A stretch of 64,000 bases of DNA, taken from Bog-756 sp963829235. GTDB taxonomy: Bacteria; Actinomycetota; Acidimicrobiia; Acidimicrobiales; RAAP-2. The notes under the pieces are model-generated. The model did no database searches. It worked only from the letters and a program-made list of their open reading frames with translations, and was not told the DNA's origin. The position numbers were made by a program, and so were the translations under genes. The DNA lies in assembly GCA_963829235.1 (NCBI GenBank), contig CAWHIF010000004.1, forward strand, positions 678,757 to 742,756. Direction: 5' to 3'. Position 1 is the stretch's first letter, and the number at the start of each line of letters is the position of its first letter. Of the stretch, positions 9,078 to 16,730 are shown in pieces.

Positions 9078-9704
9078 GTGGCAGCCCTCGCCCACCGGTC
9101 ATCGCCACCGGGCTATCCGCTCCCCATCGGGCCCCGGGCTGTGTTGATTCCGGTCAAGGCCTTCGCTCAGGCCAAGCGTCGCCTGCACATGGCCCTCAGC
9201 GCACCGCAACGCTCTGCGTTGGCCCGGGCCATGGCCGACCGTGTCGTCGGTGCCGCCCACCCGCTCCCCGTCGCCGTGGTGTGCGACGACACAGAGGTCG
9301 CCGGCTGGGCCCGTGACCGCGGTGCGTTGGTGGTGTGGGAACCGGGACGCGGGCTCAACGGTGCGGTGGAGGCCGGCATCGAACACCTCGTGGCCAACGG
9401 GGTGACCCAGGTCACCGTGGCTCACGCCGATCTCCCCCGGGCCTCGGATCTGGCCCTGGTCGGGGACGATCCGGGGATCACGCTGGTTCCCGACCGCTAC
9501 GGCAACGGAACCAATGTCATCGTCGTCCCCGGAGACGCCGGGTTCCGGTTCTCCTACGGCCCGGGGTCGTTCGCCCGACACAGGAACGAAGCCGAACGGC
9601 TCGGCATTCCTTTCCGGGTCCTCGATCGACCCGACCTGGCCTGGGACATCGATGAGCCCGGCGATGTCGTGCCCGTGGCCGCATTCGGTCTCCCGCCCTC
9701 GTGA
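9078..9704 (+). CDS. cofC: 2-phospho-L-lactate/phosphoenolpyruvate guanylyltransferase (F420 biosynthesis)
   Basis: CofC/FbiD uses GTP to activate a three-carbon phosphoacid (phosphoenolpyruvate in mycobacteria) for assembly of coenzyme F420. The protein has 208 aa, the family length. It starts with the nucleotide-binding LIPVKAFAQAKRRL segment and contains VAHADLPRASDL, PDRYGNGTNVIVV and FSYGPGSFARH, all diagnostic. GTG at 9078 is chosen from the leaderless -10 box directly upstream. A GTG at 9141 is an alternative. It overlaps the following PIG-L gene by 4 bp. F420 made here could serve the flavin oxidoreductases at 46.7, 58.9 and 62.5 kb; that link is inference. Confidence 0.92.
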   Translation: MAALAHRSSPPGYPLPIGPRAVLIPVKAFAQAKRRLHMALSAPQRSALARAMADRVVGAAHPLPVAVVCDDTEVAGWARDRGALVVWEPGRGLNGAVEAGIEHLVANGVTQVTVAHADLPRASDLALVGDDPGITLVPDRYGNGTNVIVVPGDAGFRFSYGPGSFARHRNEAERLGIPFRVLDRPDLAWDIDEPGDVVPVAAFGLPPS

Positions 9705-10579
9705 CGGCAGGCTCCGGTCGCGATGCCGGACCACCGGGGTCGAGCGGGCTCCCGGTGGGGGACCTGCTGACCTCGGGTCCGGTCACCGTCGATCTCACCG
9801 TGCCGGCCAGCGCGCTGGCCATCGGCGCCCATCCCGACGACATCGAATTCGGGTGCGGAGCGACCCTGGCCAAGTGGGCGGCAGGCGGGTGCCGCCTCCA
9901 CCATCTCGTGCTCACCGACGGTTCCAAGGGCAGTTGGGACCCCGACGCCGATCTGGTGGCCCTGGTGTCGGCACGACGGCGCGAGTGCCGCGCCGCAGCC
10001 GACGTCATCGACGGCGGCGCGGGAGCCGCGTCGGGCTCCGACGACCGGGTGATCCTCGCCGGGCAGGTGGACGGCGAACTGGAGAACGGCGTCGACCAGC
10101 GACGGGAGGTGGCCCGCATCATCCGCACCGTGCGGCCGACCGTCGTCCTGGGCCACGACCCGTGGCGCCGGTACCGGCTCCATCCCGACCATCGTGCCGC
10201 CGGGTTCCTCACCGTCGACGCCCTGGTGGCCGCACGCGATCCGCACTTCTTCCCCGAGCTCGCACTGGCTCCGCACCGGCCCGAGGTCCTGCTCCTCTTC
10301 GAGGCGGACCTGCCCAACCACCTCGAGGACGCCCGCGGATTCGAGGGGAGGAAGATCGACGCCCTGCTGTGCCATCAGAGCCAGTGGGAGACCACGATGG
10401 GCACCGAAGCGGCCGGTGGACCGGGTCCGGGTGGCGGGCGGGCCCGGGGCGGAACTCCCGCTGCGGACCCCGGTCAGCACCCGGAATTCGCCTCCAAGGT
10501 ACGACGGCAGCTGGCCCAGCATGGCGCGTTGGCCGGGCTCGGAGCAGCCGAGGCCTTCCGTGAGATCTCCGACCTGTGA
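9701..10579 (+). CDS. PIG-L/LmbE family N-deacetylase
   Basis: A zinc-dependent deacetylase of the family that includes MshB and Mca. The zinc motif AHPDDIEFGCG lies near residue 43, and a third His is in YRLHPDHRAAG near residue 150. The ~290 aa length fits. The GTG start overlaps the cofC stop as GTGA, so the two genes are translationally coupled. Known substrates in the family are N-acetylglucosamine conjugates such as the mycothiol precursor; the actual substrate here is open. A Gly/Pro-rich insertion is visible near residues 240-262. No signal peptide. Confidence 0.88.
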   Translation: MTAGSGRDAGPPGSSGLPVGDLLTSGPVTVDLTVPASALAIGAHPDDIEFGCGATLAKWAAGGCRLHHLVLTDGSKGSWDPDADLVALVSARRRECRAAADVIDGGAGAASGSDDRVILAGQVDGELENGVDQRREVARIIRTVRPTVVLGHDPWRRYRLHPDHRAAGFLTVDALVAARDPHFFPELALAPHRPEVLLLFEADLPNHLEDARGFEGRKIDALLCHQSQWETTMGTEAAGGPGPGGGRARGGTPAADPGQHPEFASKVRRQLAQHGALAGLGAAEAFREISDL

Positions 10580-10611
10580 GCGCCGGAGCGTCCCCGTCGA
10601 GTCACCAGGGC

Positions 10612-10661
10612 CCGAAATTGCGTCAGCAGGGGCTCGAAGGCCCCTGCTGAGCAAATTCGGC
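10612..10661. terminator. long bidirectional hairpin between convergent genes
   Basis: The core stem is CAGCAGGGGC (10624-10633) pairing with GCCCCTGCTG (10640-10649) over a 6-nt loop. The pairing continues outward with few mismatches through CCGAAATTGC/GCAAATTCGG, giving a stem of about 20 bp. It sits between the ends of the PIG-L and HU genes, so it can terminate both. There is no strong U-tract. Confidence 0.7.
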
Positions 10662-10702
10662 GACGGCAGCGCGGTGCCGTCTCGACTGCTATTTCTTGAC
10701 TG

Positions 10703-11125
10703 CTACTTCCTGGTCCGCTTGACCGTGCGCTTGGCCGCCTTGCGGGCCGGAGCCTTCTTGACCGTGCGCTTGGCCGCGGTCTTGCGGGCTGCAGTCTTTC
10801 TGGCCGGCGCCTTCTTGACCGTGCGCTTGGCCGCGGTCTTGCGGGCTGCGGTCTTTCTGGCCGGAGCCTTCTTGACCGTGCGCTTGGCCGCGGTCTTGCG
10901 GGCTGCGGTCTTTCTGGCCGGCGCCTTCTTGACCGTGCGCTTGGCCGCGGTCTTGCGGGCTGCGGTCTTGCGGGCTGCGGTCTTTCTGGCCGGAGCCTTC
11001 TTGACCGTGCGCTTGCGAGCCGGTGCCTTCTTCACCGCCTTTTTGGCTGTCGCCTTACGAGCTGCTGTCTTTTTGGCCGGAGCCTTACGGACCGCCCTCT
11101 TGGCGGCTGCCTTCTTTACTGCCAT
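10703..11125 (-). CDS. possible separate H1-like basic tail protein from an internal HU start
   Basis: In-frame ATG at 11125 is preceded by AAGGAGG with an 8-nt spacer, as good a ribosome-binding site as that of hupB itself. Initiation here would give a 140-aa protein composed almost only of Lys, Ala, Arg, Thr, Val and Pro, equal to the isolated tail. The Shine-Dalgarno bases encode the linker NPKEG of the full protein. That the site is used is inference. Confidence 0.4.
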   Translation of the reverse strand: MAVKKAAAKRAVRKAPAKKTAARKATAKKAVKKAPARKRTVKKAPARKTAARKTAARKTAAKRTVKKAPARKTAARKTAAKRTVKKAPARKTAARKTAAKRTVKKAPARKTAARKTAAKRTVKKAPARKAAKRTVKRTRK

Positions 11126-11413
11126 TGATACTCCCTCCTTAGGGTTCAACGCCGATTTGAACGCCGAACCGGTGGCGAACCGGACACCCTTCGACGCCGG
11201 GATCGGTACCACTGCACCAGTCCTCGGATTTCGACCCACACGAGGGCCACGAGCGGCCGGGTTGAATGTCCCGAAACCGATGACCGTGACCTTGCGTCCA
11301 GACCGAACCTCAGTGACGATCGTTTCGAACAAGACGTCAACGACATCTTCAACAGTCTGCCGAGACGAAGACGTCGACTGACTGACTGTTTTGACGAGTT
11401 GTGACTTGTTCAC
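10703..11413 (-). CDS. hupB: HU-family DNA-binding protein with Lys/Ala/Arg-rich C-terminal tail
   Basis: A nucleoid protein of 236 aa. Residues 1-90 form a standard HU domain beginning MNKSQLVKTV with the GFGTF turn and the DNA-binding arm (PRTGAVVPIPASKGVRF). The remaining ~140 residues are a histone-H1-like tail built from a 19-residue repeat of KRTVKKAPARKTAARKTAA type. This architecture is known from actinobacterial HupB, where the tail compacts DNA. GTG at 11413 is chosen because GGAGG lies 5 nt upstream and HU proteins start MNK; the GTG two codons earlier overlaps this site. An internal in-frame ATG with its own strong ribosome-binding site sits at the domain junction. Confidence 0.93.
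   Translation of the reverse strand: MNKSQLVKTVSQSTSSSRQTVEDVVDVLFETIVTEVRSGRKVTVIGFGTFNPAARGPRVGRNPRTGAVVPIPASKGVRFATGSAFKSALNPKEGVSMAVKKAAAKRAVRKAPAKKTAARKATAKKAVKKAPARKRTVKKAPARKTAARKTAARKTAAKRTVKKAPARKTAARKTAAKRTVKKAPARKTAARKTAAKRTVKKAPARKTAARKTAAKRTVKKAPARKAAKRTVKRTRK
10717..11019 (-). repeat. 57-bp tandem repeats encoding the HU tail
   Basis: Near-identical 57-bp units (19 codons) repeat about four times with partial copies at each end. One copy carries an extra 15-bp TAARK unit. The near identity suggests recent expansion, so copy number is likely to vary between strains. Confidence 0.85.
11123..11140 (-). promoter_or_regulatory. internal Shine-Dalgarno and ATG inside hupB
   Basis: Minus-strand AAGGAGG (11140-11134), 8-nt spacer, ATG (11125-11123), in frame with hupB at the junction of the HU domain and tail. 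Confidence 0.6.
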
Positions 11414-11445
11414 GATCACCTCCTCAGCGATACGTAACCAGTACT

Positions 11446-11474
11446 AGCAAAATGGCTTTTTACCTCCAGGTCAA
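11446..11474 (-). promoter_or_regulatory. putative hupB promoter
   Basis: Minus-strand TTGACC (11474-11469) is followed after 17 nt by TTTGCT (11451-11446), about 33 nt before the GTG. The -35 box is good and the -10 box is weak. A TAGTAC just downstream is an alternative -10. Confidence 0.4.
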
Positions 11475-11704
11475 GCACCATCTAGCGCGAGGGACAGATG
11501 CGCGGTCGTGTCGCGCGTCGGGACTCGCGGCGATCGATTGACGCACATCACGCACATTTGCCATCGGTCGCACTTCCCTGTGGACAGAAAACTGTTTGTT
11601 TGCAAGGATTATTCGACACAGTGACAGCGTCGCTGCAATCGCGGAAACAACGATCCGCCTTCTCCTGTGTGCGCCCGAGGAGCAGATTGCGAGACCTCTC
11701 ACCG

Positions 11705-13252
11705 ATGCAAGATTTTTTTTCCTCAACACCCCCACAAGGCCTCTCTGCGGACTTTCGCAACGTGTTGGATGCTTCCGCCGATGCCGGGCACGGGGTCTAT
11801 CTGGGACACAGTGAACGCGGTTGGTGCTTCGTTCGACCCGAGCAATCGGTGATGATCCTCGGACCTCCGCGCTCGGGGAAGACATCGTCGTTGATCATTC
11901 CCAATGTGATGGCGAGCAACGGTCCCGTGGTCTCGACATCCACCAAACCGGATGTGCTCGACGCCACCGTCAAGGCCCGATCGCAACTCGGCGATTGCCT
12001 CCTGTTCGATCCGACCGAATCAGTGGGTCGATGTGCCGGTTTGGTACCGTTACGGTGGTCACCACTCCAGTCGTGCACGAAATGGCTCCCGTCACTGTCG
12101 ATGGCCCGATCGCTGGTCGAGGTCGGAGCCGGTTCCGGTGGCCGGGTGCTCGCCCGCGGTGACGGCTCGCACTGGACCGAGCGGGCCCAGGCGCTGATGG
12201 CGCCGCTGTTGCATGCCGCAGCCATCGGCGGTGCAGACATGCGCACGCTCCTGACCTGGGTGGACAGACGCCAAGCGGTGCCGGCTCAGCGCATTCTGGC
12301 TGCGGAGCCGGGACGGTCCACCGAGTTGGCCCGCAACCTCCTCGACGGCATCGTCGCCACCGACGAACGGGAGCTCAGCGGCATCTGGTCCACGGCCTCG
12401 GGATCGTTGACCGGGTTCCGGACCGACCAGTCTTTGGACGCCACCGCCGACCCCGACTTCGATCCCGCACACTTCGTCCGGTCCGCGGACACCATCTACA
12501 TCGCCGCCCCCGCCCATCGCCAGGCCATGGTGGCACCCATGGTGGTGGGGCTGATCGACGATGTCCGGCACGCCACCTACGCCCGCAACGCCGAAGAGAT
12601 GCGCGGGTCGGCAACCAGACCACCGGTCGTGCTGGCGCTCGACGAGGTGGCCAACATCGCCCCCATCCCCGACTTTCCGTCGATGATCAGCGAAGGTGGA
12701 GGCCAGGGACTGGTGACATTGGCGTGCCTTCAGGATCTGTCGCAGGCACGGAGCAGGTGGCCGGATCACGCCGATGGATTTCCCTCGCTGTTCGGGACCA
12801 CGGTGGTCCTCCCGGGGATCGGGGACGTGAGGACGCTCGAGGCGCTGTCCACCCTGGCCGGTGACGAGGAAATACCGACCCGCACCGTCTCCTCCGGGCG
12901 GATGTCGACAGATCACCTGTTGGCCGACCTCGTCGCCGGAGGTCGCCTGCAGCGTGGTGAGACCGTGTCGACCCAATGGCGACGACTGCTCCCGCCCGAC
13001 GTCATCGCCAGGGGAGCTGTCGGTCATGCCCTGGCCTTCGATGAACGCAACCGCCCGGCATGGGTTCCTCTCGCCCCCTTCTATGCCCGCGACCCGTGGC
13101 GGGCCCTGTGGGGCGCCGGACGCAGTGTCGAACGAGGTGTGGGGCGGCGGGCCGGCGCGAGAAGCGGACCGGGCGTCGGGGAGGAATTCGGAGGGCGGCA
13201 GCTCCGGCGAGCCCCTGACATGACCGGGGGCGGGCTGGGCATGGAGCGCTGA
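11705..13252 (+). CDS. TraD/TraG-like type IV coupling ATPase
   Basis: A 515-aa P-loop ATPase of the VirD4/TraG/TraD class that delivers relaxase-DNA complexes to conjugation machinery. Walker A is GPPRSGKTSS (about residue 58) and Walker B is VVLALDEVANI (about residue 310). The region after it (ISEGGGQGLVTLACLQDLSQ) matches the TraM-recognition part of TraD/TraG. No N-terminal membrane anchor is visible, unlike classical VirD4. ATG at 11705 is preferred; TTG at 11687 with GAGGAG 4 nt upstream is an alternative. It converges on a MobF relaxase gene 16 bp away. No other conjugation genes are in the window, so this is a mobilisation module or a remnant. Confidence 0.85.
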   Translation: MQDFFSSTPPQGLSADFRNVLDASADAGHGVYLGHSERGWCFVRPEQSVMILGPPRSGKTSSLIIPNVMASNGPVVSTSTKPDVLDATVKARSQLGDCLLFDPTESVGRCAGLVPLRWSPLQSCTKWLPSLSMARSLVEVGAGSGGRVLARGDGSHWTERAQALMAPLLHAAAIGGADMRTLLTWVDRRQAVPAQRILAAEPGRSTELARNLLDGIVATDERELSGIWSTASGSLTGFRTDQSLDATADPDFDPAHFVRSADTIYIAAPAHRQAMVAPMVVGLIDDVRHATYARNAEEMRGSATRPPVVLALDEVANIAPIPDFPSMISEGGGQGLVTLACLQDLSQARSRWPDHADGFPSLFGTTVVLPGIGDVRTLEALSTLAGDEEIPTRTVSSGRMSTDHLLADLVAGGRLQRGETVSTQWRRLLPPDVIARGAVGHALAFDERNRPAWVPLAPFYARDPWRALWGAGRSVERGVGRRAGARSGPGVGEEFGGRQLRRAPDMTGGGLGMER

Positions 13253-13268
13253 CCGCGCCCACCTCCCT

Positions 13269-14648
13269 TCACCGTCCCAGCTGCCGGTCGGCCGGGACGG
13301 TGACCACCGCGTCCTGTCGTGTCCGGGACACATCAGGGCCCCGTTCCCACCGACCGGGTCCGAGAACGCGGCCATCCGCTCCGGGCGCCGTCAGCGCCGG
13401 GGCGGGAACCAGGAGCTCCTCCGCCCGGGCCACCTCCCGGGTCACCTCGGCAACCGACCAGCGTGGCTCGAACGTGCCCGGCCGCGGCAGGAGCGGACCT
13501 TCGCCCAACGCTGATCCGCCGGCGACGACGCGGCTGGACAGCGGAGCACCGGCGGCCCCCACCACTCGGGTGGCAACCGACTCGATGAGCTGGGCGGGTG
13601 CACCACCCGGGGACGCACCGGCGATCACCGCAACCACGTCGCGGTGGGCCAGCGTGCGACGGTAGGAGGCCAATCCCTCGAGCCGAAGGCGCACCCGGTC
13701 CGGATCGATCTCCGCTCCCGGTCCGGCCGTGCGCCCGAGCCCGACCACCCGGGTCAGATCACCCAGCTCGAACCCGAAGTCGGCGGCCCGCCCCTTCCAC
13801 TCCCCCATCAGCGACTCGACGGTCCGCGAGCGGTCCTTGTCCGGTCGGGTGGCGTAGAACGCACCGCGGGTCCGACCCGGCCCACCCCCCGGACCCGGCC
13901 GCCGGACGGTGTACTCGGCGATGGCCGCCGACCGCTGGGAGAAGAGGAACCGGAGCATCGGATCGACCCCCCGGACGTCGCCCAGACCCGAGGAAGGAAC
14001 GTCCCACGCCACACCGAGGCGGCTGCTCAGCTCCAGACGCAGCCGTGCGTGGTAGATGCCGCGGACGGCGTGAAGATGGGCGAAGACCCTCCGGCCGTCG
14101 AGCGCCGACCACCGACCGTCGACCCCCTGGGCGACGTTGGCCACCACGAGATGGGTGTGGAGGTGGGGATCGAGGGCGCGGCTGGTCCGGTGCACGAATT
14201 CTCCCGCCACCACTCCGGTGCTGGCCAACCGGGTGACCTGGCCGCCACGGGAGCGACGGACCCCGACCGCCGCTCGCTGGAGATAGCCGACCGCTTCAGC
14301 CACTGCGGCGCGGTGACCGACCCCGACTTCACCGGCGATCTCGCGGGGTGCCAGGAGATGCAGCAGGCTCACCGACTTCGGTGCACAGAACGCAAGGTCG
14401 TAGCCGGACACACTCCGATCGCCCTTCTGGGCCCGCAAGGCCCGACCCGACCCGGGATCACGACCGCCGAGCACCTCGCCGAAGTCACGGAGCTCCACCC
14501 TGCCGCTCACTCCGAGACCGACCGCGCCGGACCCCGACCAGAGACCGGGGACCTCGCCGGTCACCCCGGTCCCCTCGGCCCGGCCCGGAACCAGGTCGTC
14601 GACGTAATAGAGGTGACCGCCGGGGCGGACCACATGGATCTTGAGCAC
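13269..14648 (-). CDS. MobF/TrwC-type relaxase without helicase domain
   Basis: A conjugative relaxase domain that would nick DNA at an origin of transfer. The catalytic Tyr pair is in GGHLYYVDDLV (about residue 12). The segment SGYDLAFCAPKSVSLL is typical of TrwC. The HUH metal motif is in LDPHLHTHLVVANVAQG (about residue 175), followed by the ALDGRRVFAHLHAVRG segment. The protein ends at about 460 aa, whereas plasmid TrwC/TraI proteins carry an additional helicase domain. GTG at 14648 is chosen because it starts just before the conserved domain. The frame is open ~90 codons further upstream, but that part is Cys/Pro/Arg-rich and overlaps palindromic AT-rich DNA. Confidence 0.87.
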   Translation of the reverse strand: MLKIHVVRPGGHLYYVDDLVPGRAEGTGVTGEVPGLWSGSGAVGLGVSGRVELRDFGEVLGGRDPGSGRALRAQKGDRSVSGYDLAFCAPKSVSLLHLLAPREIAGEVGVGHRAAVAEAVGYLQRAAVGVRRSRGGQVTRLASTGVVAGEFVHRTSRALDPHLHTHLVVANVAQGVDGRWSALDGRRVFAHLHAVRGIYHARLRLELSSRLGVAWDVPSSGLGDVRGVDPMLRFLFSQRSAAIAEYTVRRPGPGGGPGRTRGAFYATRPDKDRSRTVESLMGEWKGRAADFGFELGDLTRVVGLGRTAGPGAEIDPDRVRLRLEGLASYRRTLAHRDVVAVIAGASPGGAPAQLIESVATRVVGAAGAPLSSRVVAGGSALGEGPLLPRPGTFEPRWSVAEVTREVARAEELLVPAPALTAPGADGRVLGPGRWERGPDVSRTRQDAVVTVPADRQLGR

Positions 14649-15056
14649 GTCGGACGGTGCGCTCGCGCCCTTACCGAAGACCTGGCCGAGGAACCGGAGA
14701 CCTGGCCGAATGACGATGATCCACCTTGCCCGACCCACGCGCCGACCCACGCGCCGGGCACATCCGCGGGCATCCGGCCTCACCGGGCTGGCTTCGAGGG
14801 GCATCCCGCGCCGGGATGGGCGGGGACGCGAAAGGGCCGGGTCCGGAGCAGGACAACAACGTGCTGGGGGGGGCTGCAGGTTCCCTGCTCGACAGACCCG
14901 GCACTGAAGCATCGGCACCGCATGGGCCGGACTTTAGGAAACTTTCGGAATTTCTCGAAAAAGTTCTCCGGACCCCGGCCAAAGGGTGCGCCAGGGGCCT
15001 GGAGGCCCCCGCTCACCGGACCAGGCGGTCGGCGCCAGTCGACGAATTCGCTCCCC
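14649..15056. other. intergenic region with AT-rich inverted repeat and hairpin
   Basis: This 408-bp gap upstream of the relaxase gene holds an AT-rich island with the inverted repeat AACTTT (14940-14945) and AAAGTT (14960-14965). It also holds a GC hairpin GGGGCC-tgga-GGCCCC (14994-15009). The hairpin may terminate the methyltransferase transcript. The AT-rich palindrome next to a relaxase gene is a candidate nick or binding region, but no known oriT sequence is recognised. Confidence 0.4.
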
Positions 15057-15066
15057 TCAGGGGAGC
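15050..15066 (-). terminator. perfect 7-bp hairpin over the methyltransferase stop
   Basis: GCTCCCC-TCA-GGGGAGC forms a perfect stem-loop that includes the stop codon of the methyltransferase gene. There is no U-tract, so its role as terminator is tentative. Confidence 0.4.
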
Positions 15067-15704
15067 GGGCGACGCATGACGAACTGGGACCCGAGGTCGG
15101 CGACGGCCTCTGCCGCTCCTCCGGCCACGAACTCGTCCACCGCTCGTCGGACACCGTCGTCCCACCAGCCGGGCGAGCCGTAGTCGTCGCAGGCCAGCAG
15201 GCCTCCCGGGCGCAGCTTGGGCAGCGCGGTGGTGAGGTCGCCCATCACCGCGTCGTAGAGGTGGTTGCCGTCCACGTAGATCCAGTCGAGGCCACCGTCG
15301 GCGAACAGGCTCAATGCCTCGGTCGACGGCGACCGGTGCACCACCACCGTGCCGGCGGCGATTTCGGCTGCGAACCGGGTCCGGACGGCTTCGCTGATGG
15401 CATCCATGTCGGCCTGGGACCGGGCCGCCAAACCCCCGTACCAGGCCCGGGGCAGATCCTCTTGGAAGATCCACGGATCGATCAGGTGGAGCTGTTCCGG
15501 CCGCGTGTGGCGGAGCAACGACGCCGAGAAGTCCCCCTTCCACACCCCGATCTCCGCCCCGACGCCGTGGGCGGGGAGCATCTTGACCAGCTGGTAGCGG
15601 GATTTTGCCAGGCCGTAGCGGGACCACATCGCCACTTTGTCGGGCACATTGAAGGGGAACGTCGTCCGTAGGTGGGCCAAGGCGGGAGCAGCATACCTGA
15701 CCAC
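15057..15704 (-). CDS. class I SAM-dependent methyltransferase (Methyltransf_24 type)
   Basis: A 215-aa Rossmann-fold protein. The SAM-binding motif I is GAEIGVWKGDFSASLL (about residue 52), followed by LHLIDPW. An acidic motif WIYVDGNHLYDAVMGDL (about residue 135) and GGLLACDDYG complete the Methyltransf_24 pattern, as in sugar and small-molecule O-methyltransferases. The substrate is unknown. GTG at 15704 is the first start. A TATGCT box inside the first codons suggests that the TTG at 15677 may be the real one. No ribosome-binding site is clear for either. Confidence 0.82.
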   Translation of the reverse strand: MVRYAAPALAHLRTTFPFNVPDKVAMWSRYGLAKSRYQLVKMLPAHGVGAEIGVWKGDFSASLLRHTRPEQLHLIDPWIFQEDLPRAWYGGLAARSQADMDAISEAVRTRFAAEIAAGTVVVHRSPSTEALSLFADGGLDWIYVDGNHLYDAVMGDLTTALPKLRPGGLLACDDYGSPGWWDDGVRRAVDEFVAGGAAEAVADLGSQFVMRRPLP

Positions 15705-15737
15705 CCTCGGGCCTCTCCGGGACGGCCACGCGCCCGG

Positions 15738-16730
15738 CTACCGCTCCCGGTAGCGCCGGAGGATCCGGTTGGCGGCGTCGGCCGCCAGTTGGGCGTACTC
15801 GGGCGGATCGACCACCCGGGCGCCGGGGCCCAGGCGGAGGAGCAGACGCTCGAGCCAGGCATCACCGCCCACGAAGATCTCGATCTCCACTCGTCCGTCG
15901 ACCACCTCCGTCGGCCCGGCAGAGGGGATCGAATCGATCAACCAGGCTGTGGACGGGTCGACCGACAGGCGCACTCTGTGGGCATCGGGGCCGGGAACGA
16001 ACGGTTCGAAGTCCTGGCCGCCTGCCTCGCTCCGCACAGCCGGATCGGAGACAGCCGACCGGGGCACGCCGTCGTCGTGAGTGGCCGTCGAGCCGACGGG
16101 TTCGGTTCCGGCCAGCTCGGCAGAGCCGATGCGGTCGACCCGAAACCGCCGCACACCGGCCGCCGACTCGCACCAGGCATCGACGTACCAGTGGCCCTCC
16201 GAGCCGAACAGCCGGAGCGGCAGTATCTCCCGGTCGGTCACCTTGTCGGTGGATGCGGAGTAATAGGAGACGGCCAGGCGACTCCCCGAGTCGAGGGCTT
16301 CGCTGACCAGGGGAAGGAGAGGCGGCGCGTCGAGCTCGACGGCCACCTCCTCTCCCCCGAGCGCCCGATCGAGCTTGGCCAGTGCCCGGGACAGCGCCCC
16401 GGTGTCGTCGCTGCCCGGCACGGCCAGGAGGGCGCGTGCGGAGGCGGCGAGGGCGAATCCCTCGGACGGGCTGAGCCGCCGGGGCCGGGCCAGGGCCGTC
16501 CCCACCTTGGTGGACACGGTGGTCTCGGTGACCACGATCTCCATCAGCTGATCCGGCGTGTAGGGCGGAACCCCACAGCAGGCGGCCATCTCGAGCTCGG
16601 TGACCAGGGCCCCCGGTGACAGATCGAAACGGGCGGCGACCTCGTCGATGGGTGCCTCGCCCACCTGGGCCAACCAGGCCAGGATGGCCAGCAGGCGGCG
16701 GAGCCGGGTGGCGGTGTCGACCGGCGTCAT
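15738..16730 (-). CDS. pafC: WYL-domain transcriptional regulator PafC
   Basis: A 330-aa protein with an N-terminal winged-helix region (TRLRRLLAILAWL, then VGEAPIDEVAARFDLSPG) and a WYL domain containing GSEGHWYVDAWCESA and the FRVDRIG motif. PafC pairs with PafB as the activator of the LexA-independent DNA-damage response in mycobacteria, sensing single-stranded DNA. Its ATG overlaps the pafB stop by 4 bp, the arrangement expected for a fixed-ratio heterodimer. The WYL domain motif is slightly diverged (WYVDAW). Confidence 0.88.
   Translation of the reverse strand: MTPVDTATRLRRLLAILAWLAQVGEAPIDEVAARFDLSPGALVTELEMAACCGVPPYTPDQLMEIVVTETTVSTKVGTALARPRRLSPSEGFALAASARALLAVPGSDDTGALSRALAKLDRALGGEEVAVELDAPPLLPLVSEALDSGSRLAVSYYSASTDKVTDREILPLRLFGSEGHWYVDAWCESAAGVRRFRVDRIGSAELAGTEPVGSTATHDDGVPRSAVSDPAVRSEAGGQDFEPFVPGPDAHRVRLSVDPSTAWLIDSIPSAGPTEVVDGRVEIEIFVGGDAWLERLLLRLGPGARVVDPPEYAQLAADAANRILRRYRER

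Noticed and set aside
10717..11019. Possible CRISPR-like array from regular 57-bp repeats
   Set aside because: Repeats are head-to-tail without spacers and encode the Lys/Ala tail of HU in one frame.
11579..11587. DnaA-box-like TGTGGACAG near a HU gene, considered as part of an origin
   Set aside because: Single imperfect match, and no dnaA, dnaN or box cluster nearby.
15995..16015. tRNA T-loop-like GGTTCGAAGTCC
   Set aside because: It lies inside pafC coding sequence with no cloverleaf around it; no tRNA genes were seen in the window.
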